34,951 nucleotides of DNA. Origin: SHZI01 sp964371995. Lineage in GTDB: Bacteria > Pseudomonadota > Gammaproteobacteria > Steroidobacterales > GCA-2729495. The notes beneath the pieces are model-generated. The model was not told where the DNA came from. It worked only from the letters and a program-made list of their open reading frames with translations, and ran no database searches. Below, piece after piece: positions 24,629 to 33,163 of the stretch (within the stretch, counting starts at the first letter, position 1; every line of letters starts with the position of its first letter). Where the stretch lies: positions 1 through 34,951 of the forward strand of contig CAYJPG010000017.1 in assembly GCA_964371995.1 (NCBI GenBank), read 5' to 3'. Made by a program: the position numbers and the translations under genes.

Positions 24629-25622
24629 ACATAAACAGCACAACGCTGTTCGCCACGAAGATGACAGTCAGAAAGATACTGGCCCAGCCAACCGTGCCCA
24701 ATACCCGCCGGGAAGGGCGATACACCATGACCACGATGAATATCCCGCTCATCATGATTGCGGACAGGGCGGAAAAAGCATGTGCCACCGAGACATCGCG
24801 CAATATCGGGCCCGGCAGATAAAAAATGTCATCGATAGCAACGATGGCTGCATCGAACATGTTGCTGCCAAGCAGTCCGCCGATCGCCATATCGAAAGCA
24901 CCCATGCGGACAGCCGTGATGGTGACCACCAGTTCAGGCATGGATGTCGCGGCAGCCACGAAGATGGTACCGACAAATGATCGTTCCCAGCCCATGCTGT
25001 CGGCCAGGTCAGCACTGACAAAGGGCAGCCAGATGCCGGCTGCCAGCACCACGCTTGCAGCCGCCGCATAGCGGAAAACGGCCTCGCCCAGATCGATGGT
25101 GGTATCGCGCGGATCAGTTGTCTCCAGGTATTCGGCCATGCGGCGCTTTTCATACTGGAACGCGGTGCGCATACCGAGCAGGTACACCATGAGGATGACC
25201 GGCGAGAACCAGCCCACATGAGCGATCGGCGGAGGCCTGCCCACATGTTCAAACAGCAGGCCGAAAGCCACCAGCGCGAGTAATGCGACACCAAATGCCG
25301 CAGAGATGATGTGCCCGCGGTCGACCAGCGGGTATACCGACTCGGCACGTCGTACGATATCCAGCACCACCAGCATGGCGAGATTTATGACGGCACTGCC
25401 GAGTACATCGCCGATTGCAATATTCGGCGCATGCGCGCCGGCAACTGAACTGATGCCCGTCACCAGCTCTGGCAGTGAAGTAACGCTTGCGAGCAGGATC
25501 AGGCCAACCCAGGTTCCGCCCATGCCTGTTGTACGGGCAATGGCATCGCCATAGCGGCACAGATATACGCCAGCGACAGCAATCAATGCTGCGCAGAGCA
25601 GGAATTCGGCCCAGATCAGCAT
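24618..25622 (-). CDS. Ca2+/Na+:cation antiporter, CaCA family
   Basis: The protein has about 334 residues with roughly ten membrane helices. The two alpha repeats that bind the cations are visible: LASVTSLPELVTGISSV with GDVLGSAVINLAML, and VAAATSMPELVVTITAV with GGLLGSNMFDAAIV. A hydrophilic loop (YEKRRMAEYLETTDPRD) separates the halves. It should exchange Ca2+ (or another divalent cation) for Na+ or H+ at the inner membrane; the ions are not settled by sequence. ATG 25622 is used; a GTG at 25628 two codons upstream is equally possible, and no clear Shine-Dalgarno is present. It overlaps the flavocytochrome gene downstream and lies about 50 bp after the DksA-like gene. Confidence 0.9.
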   Translation of the reverse strand: MLIWAEFLLCAALIAVAGVYLCRYGDAIARTTGMGGTWVGLILLASVTSLPELVTGISSVAGAHAPNIAIGDVLGSAVINLAMLVVLDIVRRAESVYPLVDRGHIISAAFGVALLALVAFGLLFEHVGRPPPIAHVGWFSPVILMVYLLGMRTAFQYEKRRMAEYLETTDPRDTTIDLGEAVFRYAAAASVVLAAGIWLPFVSADLADSMGWERSFVGTIFVAAATSMPELVVTITAVRMGAFDMAIGGLLGSNMFDAAIVAIDDIFYLPGPILRDVSVAHAFSALSAIMMSGIFIVVMVYRPSRRVLGTVGWASIFLTVIFVANSVVLFMYGD

Positions 25623-25674
25623 ATGCACCCGGTCAGTTCATGCAGCCGGGATCGACAGCCGACCGTCGCCGGCA

Positions 25675-26007
25675 TCAGCTCTTCTTGCACTCCATGCATA
25701 GCGCAGATGCCGGTCGCGCAGCAAGCCGGCCCGCACTGATCTGCTCACCGCATTGCGTACAGCGGCCATAGGTACCGGCGTCGAGCCGGGCCAGGGCTGC
25801 ATCGATCGCTGCAAGCTCGCTAGTGGCCTCGGATTCCAGCGCTGAAACCACGGCGACATTGCCGAGCTGGGCAGCCTGCTCGGATGAATCCGGTTCCAGC
25901 GGATTGCGGGCATGGGCATGAATGGTGTCGATACGGTTGCGAAACTCGGTGCGCAGCGCCAGTAACTTCTCGCGTACCTGCGCCGTCGATCCGGATGCTG
26001 TGCTCAT
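25675..26007 (-). CDS. TraR/DksA-family C4 zinc-finger protein
   Basis: The protein has 110 residues. A helical, coiled-coil-like N-terminal half is followed by the TraR/DksA-type zinc finger C83-x2-C86 and C104-x2-C107 (YGRCTQCGEQI ... LCMECK). It is shorter than true DksA (about 150) and lacks the clear DxxDxA coiled-coil tip motif, so it is more like the small YbiI/TraR group; it may or may not act on RNA polymerase. GAGAGG lies just upstream of ATG 26007. It is transcribed in the same direction as the antiporter and flavocytochrome. Confidence 0.87.
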   Translation of the reverse strand: MSTASGSTAQVREKLLALRTEFRNRIDTIHAHARNPLEPDSSEQAAQLGNVAVVSALESEATSELAAIDAALARLDAGTYGRCTQCGEQISAGRLAARPASALCMECKKS

Positions 26008-26052
26008 ATCCTCTCTCTCCGCCAGATGACCAGGGCCTGCAGTATGTCCCTC

Positions 26053-27063
26053 TCAGGCTGCAGCTTCATAAAATTCGAGCCTTGCACCCTCCGGCGCGCG
26101 CACGGCCAGCAAATCCACCTCGCCATGGGGTACGAGCCTCACACGTGTCAGGGGCATCGCGAGCGGCCACCCCAGCCGGGCCAGATGGTCTGCCAGCAGA
26201 CTGACCCCCCGCACCGGAAGGCGCAATACGGCCATTCCGAAGTTGGGCAGCATTGCGGTGTCAGACAGGTCCAGGCCGCCGGCACCGATAACGCTGACGA
26301 TTTCGATGGACCCCGTCTTCAGACCTTTGGGATGCACAATCTGCAGATCCAGGCTTGCCTGCGCCGCCAGTCCGGGCGGCAGCCCCATCACATTGGCTGC
26401 AGACGGCAAGGAGCCGGTCTGAAACGACACTGCGCGCTGAAAACCCAGCACACCACAATAGAAGTCCAGGGCAGCGTCCATATCACGTACGATCTGGCTG
26501 GAGTTGAACACCTGACCAAAGCCCACCGGCTGATCAGACTCGGGCAACGGGGGCTCGATGCGCTCGATCAGCGCCACCCGCACGTTGTCGGGCCCGCGCG
26601 TCAACCACTCCTTCACGACCAGACCACCGAAATCCCAGCGGATCGGTGGCGAAGCGCCGTGCCAGTGCAGCGCGTGCAAGGCAGCTGCCTGTGTCGCGAC
26701 ATCGCGAACGCGCACGTTCAGGTCGAAAATGCCGCCGGAATCCCAGCACTGGTCATCGGGGCGCATATCGACCTGCGGCCCGGCCTGATCCAGCTGCATC
26801 AGCCGCACCTGACCCACGCTGCCATCCGGATGACCGAGCCGCCATTCCCGGCCTGTCGCCTGCGGCAGACCCCATCCGCGCAGCAGGCGCGTATCCACCT
26901 CACCCTGGTGCTGCAGCACCCAGCCACCGACATCCCGCCAGCAGGCGAGATGCGGTTCGGGGGAACGAACGATGATTACGGCTTCGTCAAAACCGCCAAT
27001 TTCGAATTCCCGCTTCGTTTCACCGCTACTCACGACCACACCATGCTCCCGATCCGCGCTCAT
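26053..27063 (-). CDS. VOC (glyoxalase/dioxygenase-type) protein
   Basis: The protein has 336 residues with two vicinal-oxygen-chelate modules, about 20-150 and 175-335. The second begins NSSQIVRDMDAALDFYCGVLGFQRAV, the typical VOC start, and ends EGARLEFYEAA, carrying a Glu at the usual metal-ligand position. In the first, EAVIIVRSPEPHLACWRDVGGWV is a similar but less clear start. VOC enzymes include glyoxalase I, extradiol dioxygenases and others; the reaction here is unknown and metal residues are not fully conserved to my eye. It is divergently transcribed from the LLM-class gene with 56 bp between starts. No clear RBS is visible before ATG 27063. Confidence 0.75.
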   Translation of the reverse strand: MSADREHGVVVSSGETKREFEIGGFDEAVIIVRSPEPHLACWRDVGGWVLQHQGEVDTRLLRGWGLPQATGREWRLGHPDGSVGQVRLMQLDQAGPQVDMRPDDQCWDSGGIFDLNVRVRDVATQAAALHALHWHGASPPIRWDFGGLVVKEWLTRGPDNVRVALIERIEPPLPESDQPVGFGQVFNSSQIVRDMDAALDFYCGVLGFQRAVSFQTGSLPSAANVMGLPPGLAAQASLDLQIVHPKGLKTGSIEIVSVIGAGGLDLSDTAMLPNFGMAVLRLPVRGVSLLADHLARLGWPLAMPLTRVRLVPHGEVDLLAVRAPEGARLEFYEAAA

Positions 27064-27119
27064 GTTGACAGCCCACAGCCGTTGCCCGCAACCTCGACAG
27101 AAGCAATGGAGACGTCCTC
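27064..27119. other. Short divergent intergenic region, VOC versus LLM gene
   Basis: These 56 bp contain TTGACA (27065-27070, plus strand) but no -10 at a suitable distance, and the LLM ribosome-binding site GGAGA (27108-27112). Confidence 0.3.
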
Positions 27120-28136
27120 ATGAGAGTTGATCTGATCCTCGAAGCCAACCACTCGGGTGCACGACTGGCGGAACTGGGCCAGCTGGCCGAGAAGTACGGT
27201 TTCGGCGGGTTATGGGTGTCCAACATGCATGACGCCCGCGATCCCTTCATCAATTTCGTACAAACGGCGCTGGCCACCACAAGGATCGGCCTGGGTCCGG
27301 TAGCCGTCTCTCCTTACGAGCTGCATCCGATGAAGATGGCTGCTGCACTGCTGACGCTCAACGAGATCTCGGGTGGACGCGCACACATCGGCATCGCTGC
27401 CGGCGCGGGCGGGGCGCCTACTGCGATGGGCGTACCACAGGAGCGACGTCTGCGCGCCGTGCGCGAGTGCGTGGAGATCCTCAAGCTGGCCTGTACGGGC
27501 AAGCCGATCCGGTACAAGGGCGAAATCTACAAGGTACTGTATTACCACCCGTCGTTCGCCGGCGGGAAACCGCCGATGATCTGGGTCTGCGCCAACGGTC
27601 CACAGATGCTGCGCTCGGCGGCAAAGTATGCCGATGGCATTTTTGTCGGCGATCATATGCCGGAAGATATCGGCCGGATGCGCGCCATCGTCGACAAGCA
27701 ACTCGCAGAAGTTGGCCGGTCACCGGCTGAACTGCGTTTCAACAATTTCTGGGCGTGGCATGTCAAGGAAACGCGTGAGGCTGCCCACCGTGAAGCGCGT
27801 CGCTGGCTTGCGGTTCGGGCCACGCCATATCCGGATTACTACTACCGGGACATCCTGCCGGAAGACGAGATGCAGATCATTTTCGATAACCGCAACAGCA
27901 TCCTCAGGGCTTTCAATACCGGCAGCGATGTCATTGAAGGCGTACCGGCCGACATCATGGAACGCTTCGTCGACCGGGCAACCTCGGCATCAAGTGTTGA
28001 CAAGCTCGATCACGAGATCGACCGCTTGCGTCGCTTCAAGGCCAACGGGCTCACTGACATCTCGCTGCGCATCTATGAGAACCCGGAGTGGACCATCCGG
28101 CTGATCGGCGAACAGGTTATTCCCGCACTGGCCTGA
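27120..28136 (+). CDS. LLM-class flavin-dependent oxidoreductase
   Basis: The protein has 338 residues. It is a luciferase-like (beta/alpha)8 barrel: EKYGFGGLWVSNMHDARDPFI, ALATTRIGLGPVAVSPYELHPMKMAAALLTLNEISGGRAHIGIAAG, and KPPMIWVCANGPQMLRSAAKYADGIFVG are all typical of the F420/FMN-dependent group that includes methylene-tetrahydromethanopterin reductase-like enzymes. It is likely a cytoplasmic oxidoreductase using reduced F420 or FMNH2; the substrate is unknown. GGAGA (27108-27112) is 7 nt before ATG 27120. It is divergent from a VOC protein, and both could take part in breaking down an organic compound. No terminator was recognised in the 69 bp between it and the convergent NmrA-like gene. 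Confidence 0.85.
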   Translation: MRVDLILEANHSGARLAELGQLAEKYGFGGLWVSNMHDARDPFINFVQTALATTRIGLGPVAVSPYELHPMKMAAALLTLNEISGGRAHIGIAAGAGGAPTAMGVPQERRLRAVRECVEILKLACTGKPIRYKGEIYKVLYYHPSFAGGKPPMIWVCANGPQMLRSAAKYADGIFVGDHMPEDIGRMRAIVDKQLAEVGRSPAELRFNNFWAWHVKETREAAHREARRWLAVRATPYPDYYYRDILPEDEMQIIFDNRNSILRAFNTGSDVIEGVPADIMERFVDRATSASSVDKLDHEIDRLRRFKANGLTDISLRIYENPEWTIRLIGEQVIPALA

Positions 28137-28205
28137 GCGACGACAAAGCATCAGCCAGCACAGGAAAAACCACGCTGCGCGAAACCGGTAACCGGCCCTT
28201 GTCAA

Positions 28206-29393
28206 TCACCCGCCCGACGAGCCTTTGGGCCTGATTTCGGTGATGCCCCAGGACTCGAGCTTCTTCTCGAAAGTCCACAGGGGATGGATCTTCTCCAGGT
28301 CGGCGAGATCTGCATTGCAGGCGAAGTCGTAGCCGTTCGTCTGGTCGTTGTACCACTGCGCATAACGCAGCGGATAAACCACCTCCTCGCTGAAGAAGCT
28401 GATCATCTTCATCAGCCACTGCGGAAACTGCCGATACCTGAACCTGGTTCCGTGCTTGTTGGTCTTTTCCGCGATCTCGACCAGCTGGTTTCCGGTCAGC
28501 GCGCAGGAGGCAATCGAGAAATCCTGGTTCGAAAATACTTCCGGATATTCGAAGCAGGTACCGACCCACTTGCCGACATCGCGTACATCGACCCAGTTGA
28601 CGAGAAAAGCCGGCTCGTTGATGCCCGGCAGGTTGTTCTCGCGAATCATGGTTTTGGAAAGGCTGGTGTCGCCGCGAAACTGCGCCTGCGCCGTGTAGTC
28701 CACACGATGCATGGCGTAGTAATAAGCCGGGCGATGGATGCAGGTGACGTTCGCCCCCTGCCCGCGCAGGAAATCAGAAATACGCAAACGCTGGTGAATC
28801 CACCAGGGCGCCTCAGGCGCATTGTCGACAATGCCATGCACCTTGTCGGGCGGAAACACCAGAGTGATCACATGCTGCACGGAAGGATTGGCCTTGAGTG
28901 CGGCCAGCGCTGCCATCACCTGGCGCATCACCGCCGCACGACCACCCGCCGGATCATTGCCGTGGTTGGTAATCTTGCCGGCCTTGCTGGTATTCGCCGT
29001 AACGTAGAGCACGACACCGGAACAGCCGGCGAATGCTTCAGTCAGTCCGGCTTCGGCGTTCATGTCTACACCGGGATGCAGGCTCAAAAGGCCAGGATGG
29101 CTCGCTTCGGTTTTCTTCAGCAGCGCTTCAAGCCGGGCAGCCGCCTGCGTGCCGGGGGTCCGGTACAGGGCACGCACGCGGACTTTCTGCGTCTTGGTGA
29201 GCTCCTCGACCACCGCATAGCACTCCCAGCCGGTGGCACAGGTCACCGCGATCAGCGGCAATTCCTCGACGGGCTTGTTTGCAGCCGGAGCCTTTTCGCG
29301 CTCAGCCCTGATCTTCAGTACGGCATCCACGAGCCGTTTGTTCTTTAGCTTGATGGCCTGCTGCGCCATCGCCACTGCGGTATCCCTTTGCAT
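28206..29393 (-). CDS. NmrA-like NAD(P)-binding protein with unusual nucleotide loop
   Basis: The protein has 395 residues. After ~45 charged residues, a Rossmann-type domain opens with IAVTCATGWECYAVVEELTK (about 48-67). This corresponds to the VTGATGxxGxxVV loop of atypical short-chain dehydrogenases (NmrA/HSCARG), but two of three glycines are changed (C52, and E-C for G-x). Downstream there is the expected layout: RALYR, VDMNAEAGLTEAFAGCSGVVLY, HVITLVFPP, and a substrate-like region. Dinucleotide sensing or an oxidoreductase role is unclear given the loop changes. AGGA sits 9-10 nt before ATG 29393, and the gene starts 28 bp after the acetate-kinase stop, so it is probably the last gene of the N-ATPase-proximal run. 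Confidence 0.72.
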   Translation of the reverse strand: MQRDTAVAMAQQAIKLKNKRLVDAVLKIRAEREKAPAANKPVEELPLIAVTCATGWECYAVVEELTKTQKVRVRALYRTPGTQAAARLEALLKKTEASHPGLLSLHPGVDMNAEAGLTEAFAGCSGVVLYVTANTSKAGKITNHGNDPAGGRAAVMRQVMAALAALKANPSVQHVITLVFPPDKVHGIVDNAPEAPWWIHQRLRISDFLRGQGANVTCIHRPAYYYAMHRVDYTAQAQFRGDTSLSKTMIRENNLPGINEPAFLVNWVDVRDVGKWVGTCFEYPEVFSNQDFSIASCALTGNQLVEIAEKTNKHGTRFRYRQFPQWLMKMISFFSEEVVYPLRYAQWYNDQTNGYDFACNADLADLEKIHPLWTFEKKLESWGITEIRPKGSSGG

Positions 29394-29421
29394 TGCTGTC
29401 AGTCCTGAAGAACCATATTGG

Positions 29422-30564
29422 CTATTGAATCACGCCCGGCGCCAGCGCGGATCGCGCCATGACCCGGGCCTCGTCTACGCAAAACACCCAGACCTGCACC
29501 GGCTCACCCGGCACACCCGGCACACCCGGCTCACCCGGCTCACCCGGCACACTGAGCATTGCATCCGTGCCGCGGCAACGGTTGTTGATATCCGGATCAA
29601 TCGTGATCCCGGCAAAGCCCAGCGTCGCAAGTACGCGGGCACGGATCACCGGTACATTCTCCCCCACACCACCGCCGAACAGAATTGCATCTGCACCGCC
29701 CAGCACCGCCAGGCAGGCCCCCACGTATCGCGTGATCCGGTGGCAGTAGATATCCAGCGCGACGCGCGCCGCATCCAGGTCGCTCGCCAGCAACTCGCTC
29801 ACATTGCCGGAGACTCCCGAGAGACCGAGCAAGCCTGAATGCCGGTTGAGCATATCCATCAGCTCAGATGGCGATATGCCGCCGTGGGTCAACAAGTAAA
29901 GCAGGGCGCCGGGGTCTACATCGCCGCTGCGCGTGGCCATCACAAGGCCCTCCAGTGGCGAGAAACCCATCGAGGTTTCCACTGGCTGACCGCCGATGCT
30001 GGCAGTCACCGAGCACCCCGCCCCGAGCTGCAGGGAAATTACCCGCGCTTCGCTCGCTGCAGACGGCTGCCTGCGCCGCCACGACTCGAGCATGGACTGG
30101 TGTGCGATACCGTGAAAGCCGTAGCGACGTACCCCGTACTTCTCGCGCAGGACCGCCGGCAACGCGTAGCTTTGCGCCGTCACCGGCATGCTGCAGTAGA
30201 ACCCGGTATCGAATACTGCAACCTGCGGTACCGCCGGGCCGAGTACGTCACGCGCTGCACGAACCAGCGCGAGCGCCGCCGGCTGGTGCAACGGTGCCAG
30301 TGGCGTCAGCGCTTCGATTTCACTTTCAACGGCAGCATCTATGCGGCAAGGCCGGGTCAACCGCGCACCACCGTGCACGATCCTGTGCACAACCACTGCA
30401 GGTGCTGGCGTGCCCAGTTCGCGCAGTTGACGGGCTAAATCCGTGCCGGCTGCAGAGGACACAGCGTCGTAGTGCCGCGCGGCCAGTTGTTCGAGTGAGG
30501 GGACATTGAAGGCTGCAAGCCGCACCGAGCTGCTGCCGGCATTGACGGTCAGAAGCACGGTCAC
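29422..30564 (-). CDS. Acetate/propionate kinase family protein, divergent, with GxP insertion
   Basis: The protein has 380 residues, near AckA length. Typical sites are kept: N8 (NAGSSS), R61 (HRIVHGG), H93 (APLHQP), D119 (VFDTGFY), H151 (YGFHGIAHQ), R212 (ATRSGDVDPG) and E302 (GGGVGEN). However, the phosphate-binding loop HLGNG of ordinary acetate kinases reads QLGAG (189-193 region), and FDTAFH reads FDTGFY. Near the C-terminus (about residues 339-355) a collagen-like run VPGEPGEPGVPGVPGEP is encoded by 9-bp tandem repeats (29501-29545). It would be expected to interconvert acetyl phosphate + ADP and acetate + ATP, but activity and substrate need checking. No pta is nearby. It lies 64 bp downstream of the glycogen phosphorylase gene. 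Confidence 0.85.
   Translation of the reverse strand: MTVLLTVNAGSSSVRLAAFNVPSLEQLAARHYDAVSSAAGTDLARQLRELGTPAPAVVVHRIVHGGARLTRPCRIDAAVESEIEALTPLAPLHQPAALALVRAARDVLGPAVPQVAVFDTGFYCSMPVTAQSYALPAVLREKYGVRRYGFHGIAHQSMLESWRRRQPSAASEARVISLQLGAGCSVTASIGGQPVETSMGFSPLEGLVMATRSGDVDPGALLYLLTHGGISPSELMDMLNRHSGLLGLSGVSGNVSELLASDLDAARVALDIYCHRITRYVGACLAVLGGADAILFGGGVGENVPVIRARVLATLGFAGITIDPDINNRCRGTDAMLSVPGEPGEPGVPGVPGEPVQVWVFCVDEARVMARSALAPGVIQ
29501..29554. repeat. 9-bp tandem repeat (minisatellite) inside the acetate kinase gene
   Basis: Five perfect-length units in two forms, GGCTCACCC and GGCACACCC (29501-29545, order L-S-S-L-L where L is the CTC form), plus a degenerate sixth (GGCACACTG). On the coding strand they read GGGTGAGCC (Gly-Glu-Pro) and GGGTGTGCC (Gly-Val-Pro). 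The unit length keeps the frame, so copy number can change without frameshift. Confidence 0.9.
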
Positions 30565-30628
30565 GATGCATCACCGGCGCGATGGAGCGGCCAGGGCCGG
30601 AGATTGATCATGCCGGGGAGCATCGCCA

Positions 30629-33151
30629 TCACATGGCCCATTTGATCAGCGCCAGCTCGTTGGGCACGCGCGCCAGCGCATGTCGCGGCACAATCCGCGG
30701 CGTGAAATCGTCGAGCTCACGACCTGGTGCGACGGTCAGCTCATAGGTATAGCCATTGCTCGCACCCGGAATGGGCAAAGACCGCTCCATCGACTGACAG
30801 AACACCGTATCCCCCGGACCCGCCGCCTCTGCATACAATTGCACGTCGACCATGTCGGGACGAATGTCACCGAGGTAAACAGACACAGATACCTTGCGGG
30901 CGGTCCCGTCCCCTTCTGTCAGACACGGGGCGAGATGGATCTGCTCCCAATGGCTGCGCAATTCCTGTTCCCAGTTCGCGAGTTGCATAGCACCACCCCC
31001 GCCGTCCAGCCCGCGCCGGGCAACCAGGACGGCGGCCGGCAGATACACCTCGCGCACGTAGTCGTGCACCATCCGGTTAGTACTGAACTCCGGCGTCAGA
31101 CGCGACATGCTGGCGCGCATGCGCGCCACCCATGTCGCCGGAATACCCGACGCATCGCGCGCGTAGAACATGGGCACGACTTCCCGCTCAAGGATCCCGA
31201 ACAGCTGGTCCAGCTGGTTTGCGTCACGGCTTTCGGCTGATCCCGCTACCTCCTGGATCGCCCAGCCCACCGCCGGATCATAAGCCTCGGCCCACCAGCC
31301 ATCGAGTACCGACAGGTTAAGCCCGCCGTTGACGAGTATCTTCATGCCGCTCGTGCCACAGGCCTCCCAGGGTCGCCGCGGGGTGTTGATCCAGACATCG
31401 ATACCCTTCACGAGCTCCTGGGCAAGCGCAAGATCGTAATCTTCGAGGAAAACCACACGCTGGCGGACTTCCGGATCCGCTGAAAACAGCACCCACTCCT
31501 GGATGAAGCGCTGTCCTTCTGCATCGGCCGGATGCGCCTTCCCGGCAACGATCAGTTGCACGGGACGCTGACTGTCTGACAGCAGCCGCTTTAAGCGCTG
31601 CGCATCTCGCAGCAGCAGGTCCGGCCGCTTGTATTCGGTGAAGCGTCGCGCAAATCCAAGCGTCAGGGCATTGGGATCGAGGATATTCGCAACGTCGATA
31701 TCCGGGTCGCCGGGACGGTGGCGCCGTGCGAATTGCCGGCCCAACCTGCGCCGCGCGTAGTCTACGAGCGCCCTGCGCTCGGCACCTTTCATCTCCCACA
31801 GGACCTTGTCGTCCGTGCAGTCGATGGCGGTACGCAGATCGGTAACGACACCCAGCCACCGGTCCTTGCCGCAGGTGCAGGTCCACAGCTCGTCCGATGA
31901 AGCTGAATCCCACGACGGCACGTGCACGCCATTGGTCACATGGGCGACCGGGACCTGCGTGAGCGGCCAGCCTGGATAAAGGCCGGCGAAGATACCGCGG
32001 CTCACCTCACCATGCAGGCGACTGACGCCATTGACGGAGGCACACAGCCTGGCCGCAAGCCAGGCCATGTTAAACAGATCCGTATCGTGGCCACCGGCAG
32101 CCTGACCGAGCGCCGCGAGTTCCTCAACGGGTACAGCCAGTCTCGATGCGTAGTCGCCAGCATATTTTTTCAGCAGCTCAATGGAGAATACGTCGAAGCC
32201 GGCGGCTACCGGCGTATGCGTGGTAAACACGTTCCCGGCACGCACCGCCCAAACGGCCTCCCAAAAACCAAGTGCATGCCGCTCCATGAAGCACCGCGCG
32301 CGTTCGATAGCCGCAAAAGCCGCGTGACCTTCATTGAGATGACAGACATCGACTGGCAGGCCGAGCACCTCGACCAGACGCCAGCCACCGACGCCAAGCG
32401 CGATTTCCTGCATGAGGCGCATTTCCGGTGCAGCCTCATAGAGTTTGCCGGTGATGCCGCGGTCGATCGCATCGTTCCACGGATCGTTGCTGTCCAGCAG
32501 GTAGAGCGGCACCCGTCCAACCTGCGCTTTCCACACACGGAAACGCACGGTACGGCCCGGATATTCCACGGGTATGCTCAACCACGCGCCGCCGCGATCG
32601 AATACCCGCGCAACCGGCAGACTGGCCGGGTCGTTGAACGGATAGCTCACCAGCTGCCGCCCCTCATCATCGACAGACTGGCGGAAATAGCCTTCCTGAT
32701 AGAGAAGCCCGATGCCGACCAGCGGCAAGCCCAGATCGCTGGCGGCTTTCAGGTGATCGCCGGCCAGCACACCGAGGCCGCCCGCATAGAGCGGCAAGGC
32801 CTCGGCAAGTCCGAACTCCATGCTGAAGTAGGCCACGCCGCGCAGGCTGCCGGCAGGGATATTCAGCTGCGACCATGTCTGGCGCGCCGTATAGTCGGCA
32901 CGCGCGGCCACAAGCGAGCGGAGCCGGGTCTTGAACGCAACGTTGCGGTCCAGTTCCTGCAGGTGTTCCTCACCAAGGCCCTGCAGCACAACAAACGGGT
33001 TCTCCGTCCGTTCCCAGCTTTCACGATCTATCGACTTCCAGAGTTCATCGCCAGCGTGACTCCAGGTCCAGCGCAGATCCATGGCCAGATCAGCGAGCGG
33101 TTCGAGATCAGTTGGCAGATTTGCCCGCAAACCAGTACCACGCAATTCCAT
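30629..33151 (-). CDS. glgP: Alpha-glucan (glycogen/maltodextrin) phosphorylase, DUF3417 type
   Basis: The protein has 840 residues. The N-terminal DUF3417 region (LEPLADLAMDLRWTWSHAGDELWKSID) precedes a GT35 phosphorylase core: YFSMEFGLAEALPLYAGGLGVLAGDHLKAASDLGLP, then a C-terminal catalytic part with FARRFTEYKRP, WINTPRRPWEACGTSGMKILVNGGLNLSVLDGWWAE, where K604 is the PLP-binding lysine. The enzyme releases glucose 1-phosphate from alpha-1,4-glucans. Its length and DUF3417 mark it as the bacterial/archaeal type-III form rather than E. coli GlgP. A Shine-Dalgarno-like GAAAGG precedes ATG 33151 by about 6 nt, 12 bp after the gamma-subunit stop. A possible mild readthrough link to the N-ATPase operon is inferred from the short gap. 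The last ~110 residues form a beta-rich appendage. Confidence 0.92.
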   Translation of the reverse strand: MELRGTGLRANLPTDLEPLADLAMDLRWTWSHAGDELWKSIDRESWERTENPFVVLQGLGEEHLQELDRNVAFKTRLRSLVAARADYTARQTWSQLNIPAGSLRGVAYFSMEFGLAEALPLYAGGLGVLAGDHLKAASDLGLPLVGIGLLYQEGYFRQSVDDEGRQLVSYPFNDPASLPVARVFDRGGAWLSIPVEYPGRTVRFRVWKAQVGRVPLYLLDSNDPWNDAIDRGITGKLYEAAPEMRLMQEIALGVGGWRLVEVLGLPVDVCHLNEGHAAFAAIERARCFMERHALGFWEAVWAVRAGNVFTTHTPVAAGFDVFSIELLKKYAGDYASRLAVPVEELAALGQAAGGHDTDLFNMAWLAARLCASVNGVSRLHGEVSRGIFAGLYPGWPLTQVPVAHVTNGVHVPSWDSASSDELWTCTCGKDRWLGVVTDLRTAIDCTDDKVLWEMKGAERRALVDYARRRLGRQFARRHRPGDPDIDVANILDPNALTLGFARRFTEYKRPDLLLRDAQRLKRLLSDSQRPVQLIVAGKAHPADAEGQRFIQEWVLFSADPEVRQRVVFLEDYDLALAQELVKGIDVWINTPRRPWEACGTSGMKILVNGGLNLSVLDGWWAEAYDPAVGWAIQEVAGSAESRDANQLDQLFGILEREVVPMFYARDASGIPATWVARMRASMSRLTPEFSTNRMVHDYVREVYLPAAVLVARRGLDGGGGAMQLANWEQELRSHWEQIHLAPCLTEGDGTARKVSVSVYLGDIRPDMVDVQLYAEAAGPGDTVFCQSMERSLPIPGASNGYTYELTVAPGRELDDFTPRIVPRHALARVPNELALIKWAM

Positions 33152-33163
33152 GATGATGCCTTT

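Noticed and set aside
27065..27070. Perfect TTGACA before the LLM gene
   Set aside because: The sequence 16-18 bp downstream (GCAACC region) is unlike TATAAT; may be chance.
28137..28205. Possible terminator between the convergent LLM and NmrA-like genes
   Set aside because: Only a CCGGT-A-ACCGG mini-palindrome is present, with too small a loop and no T-tract.
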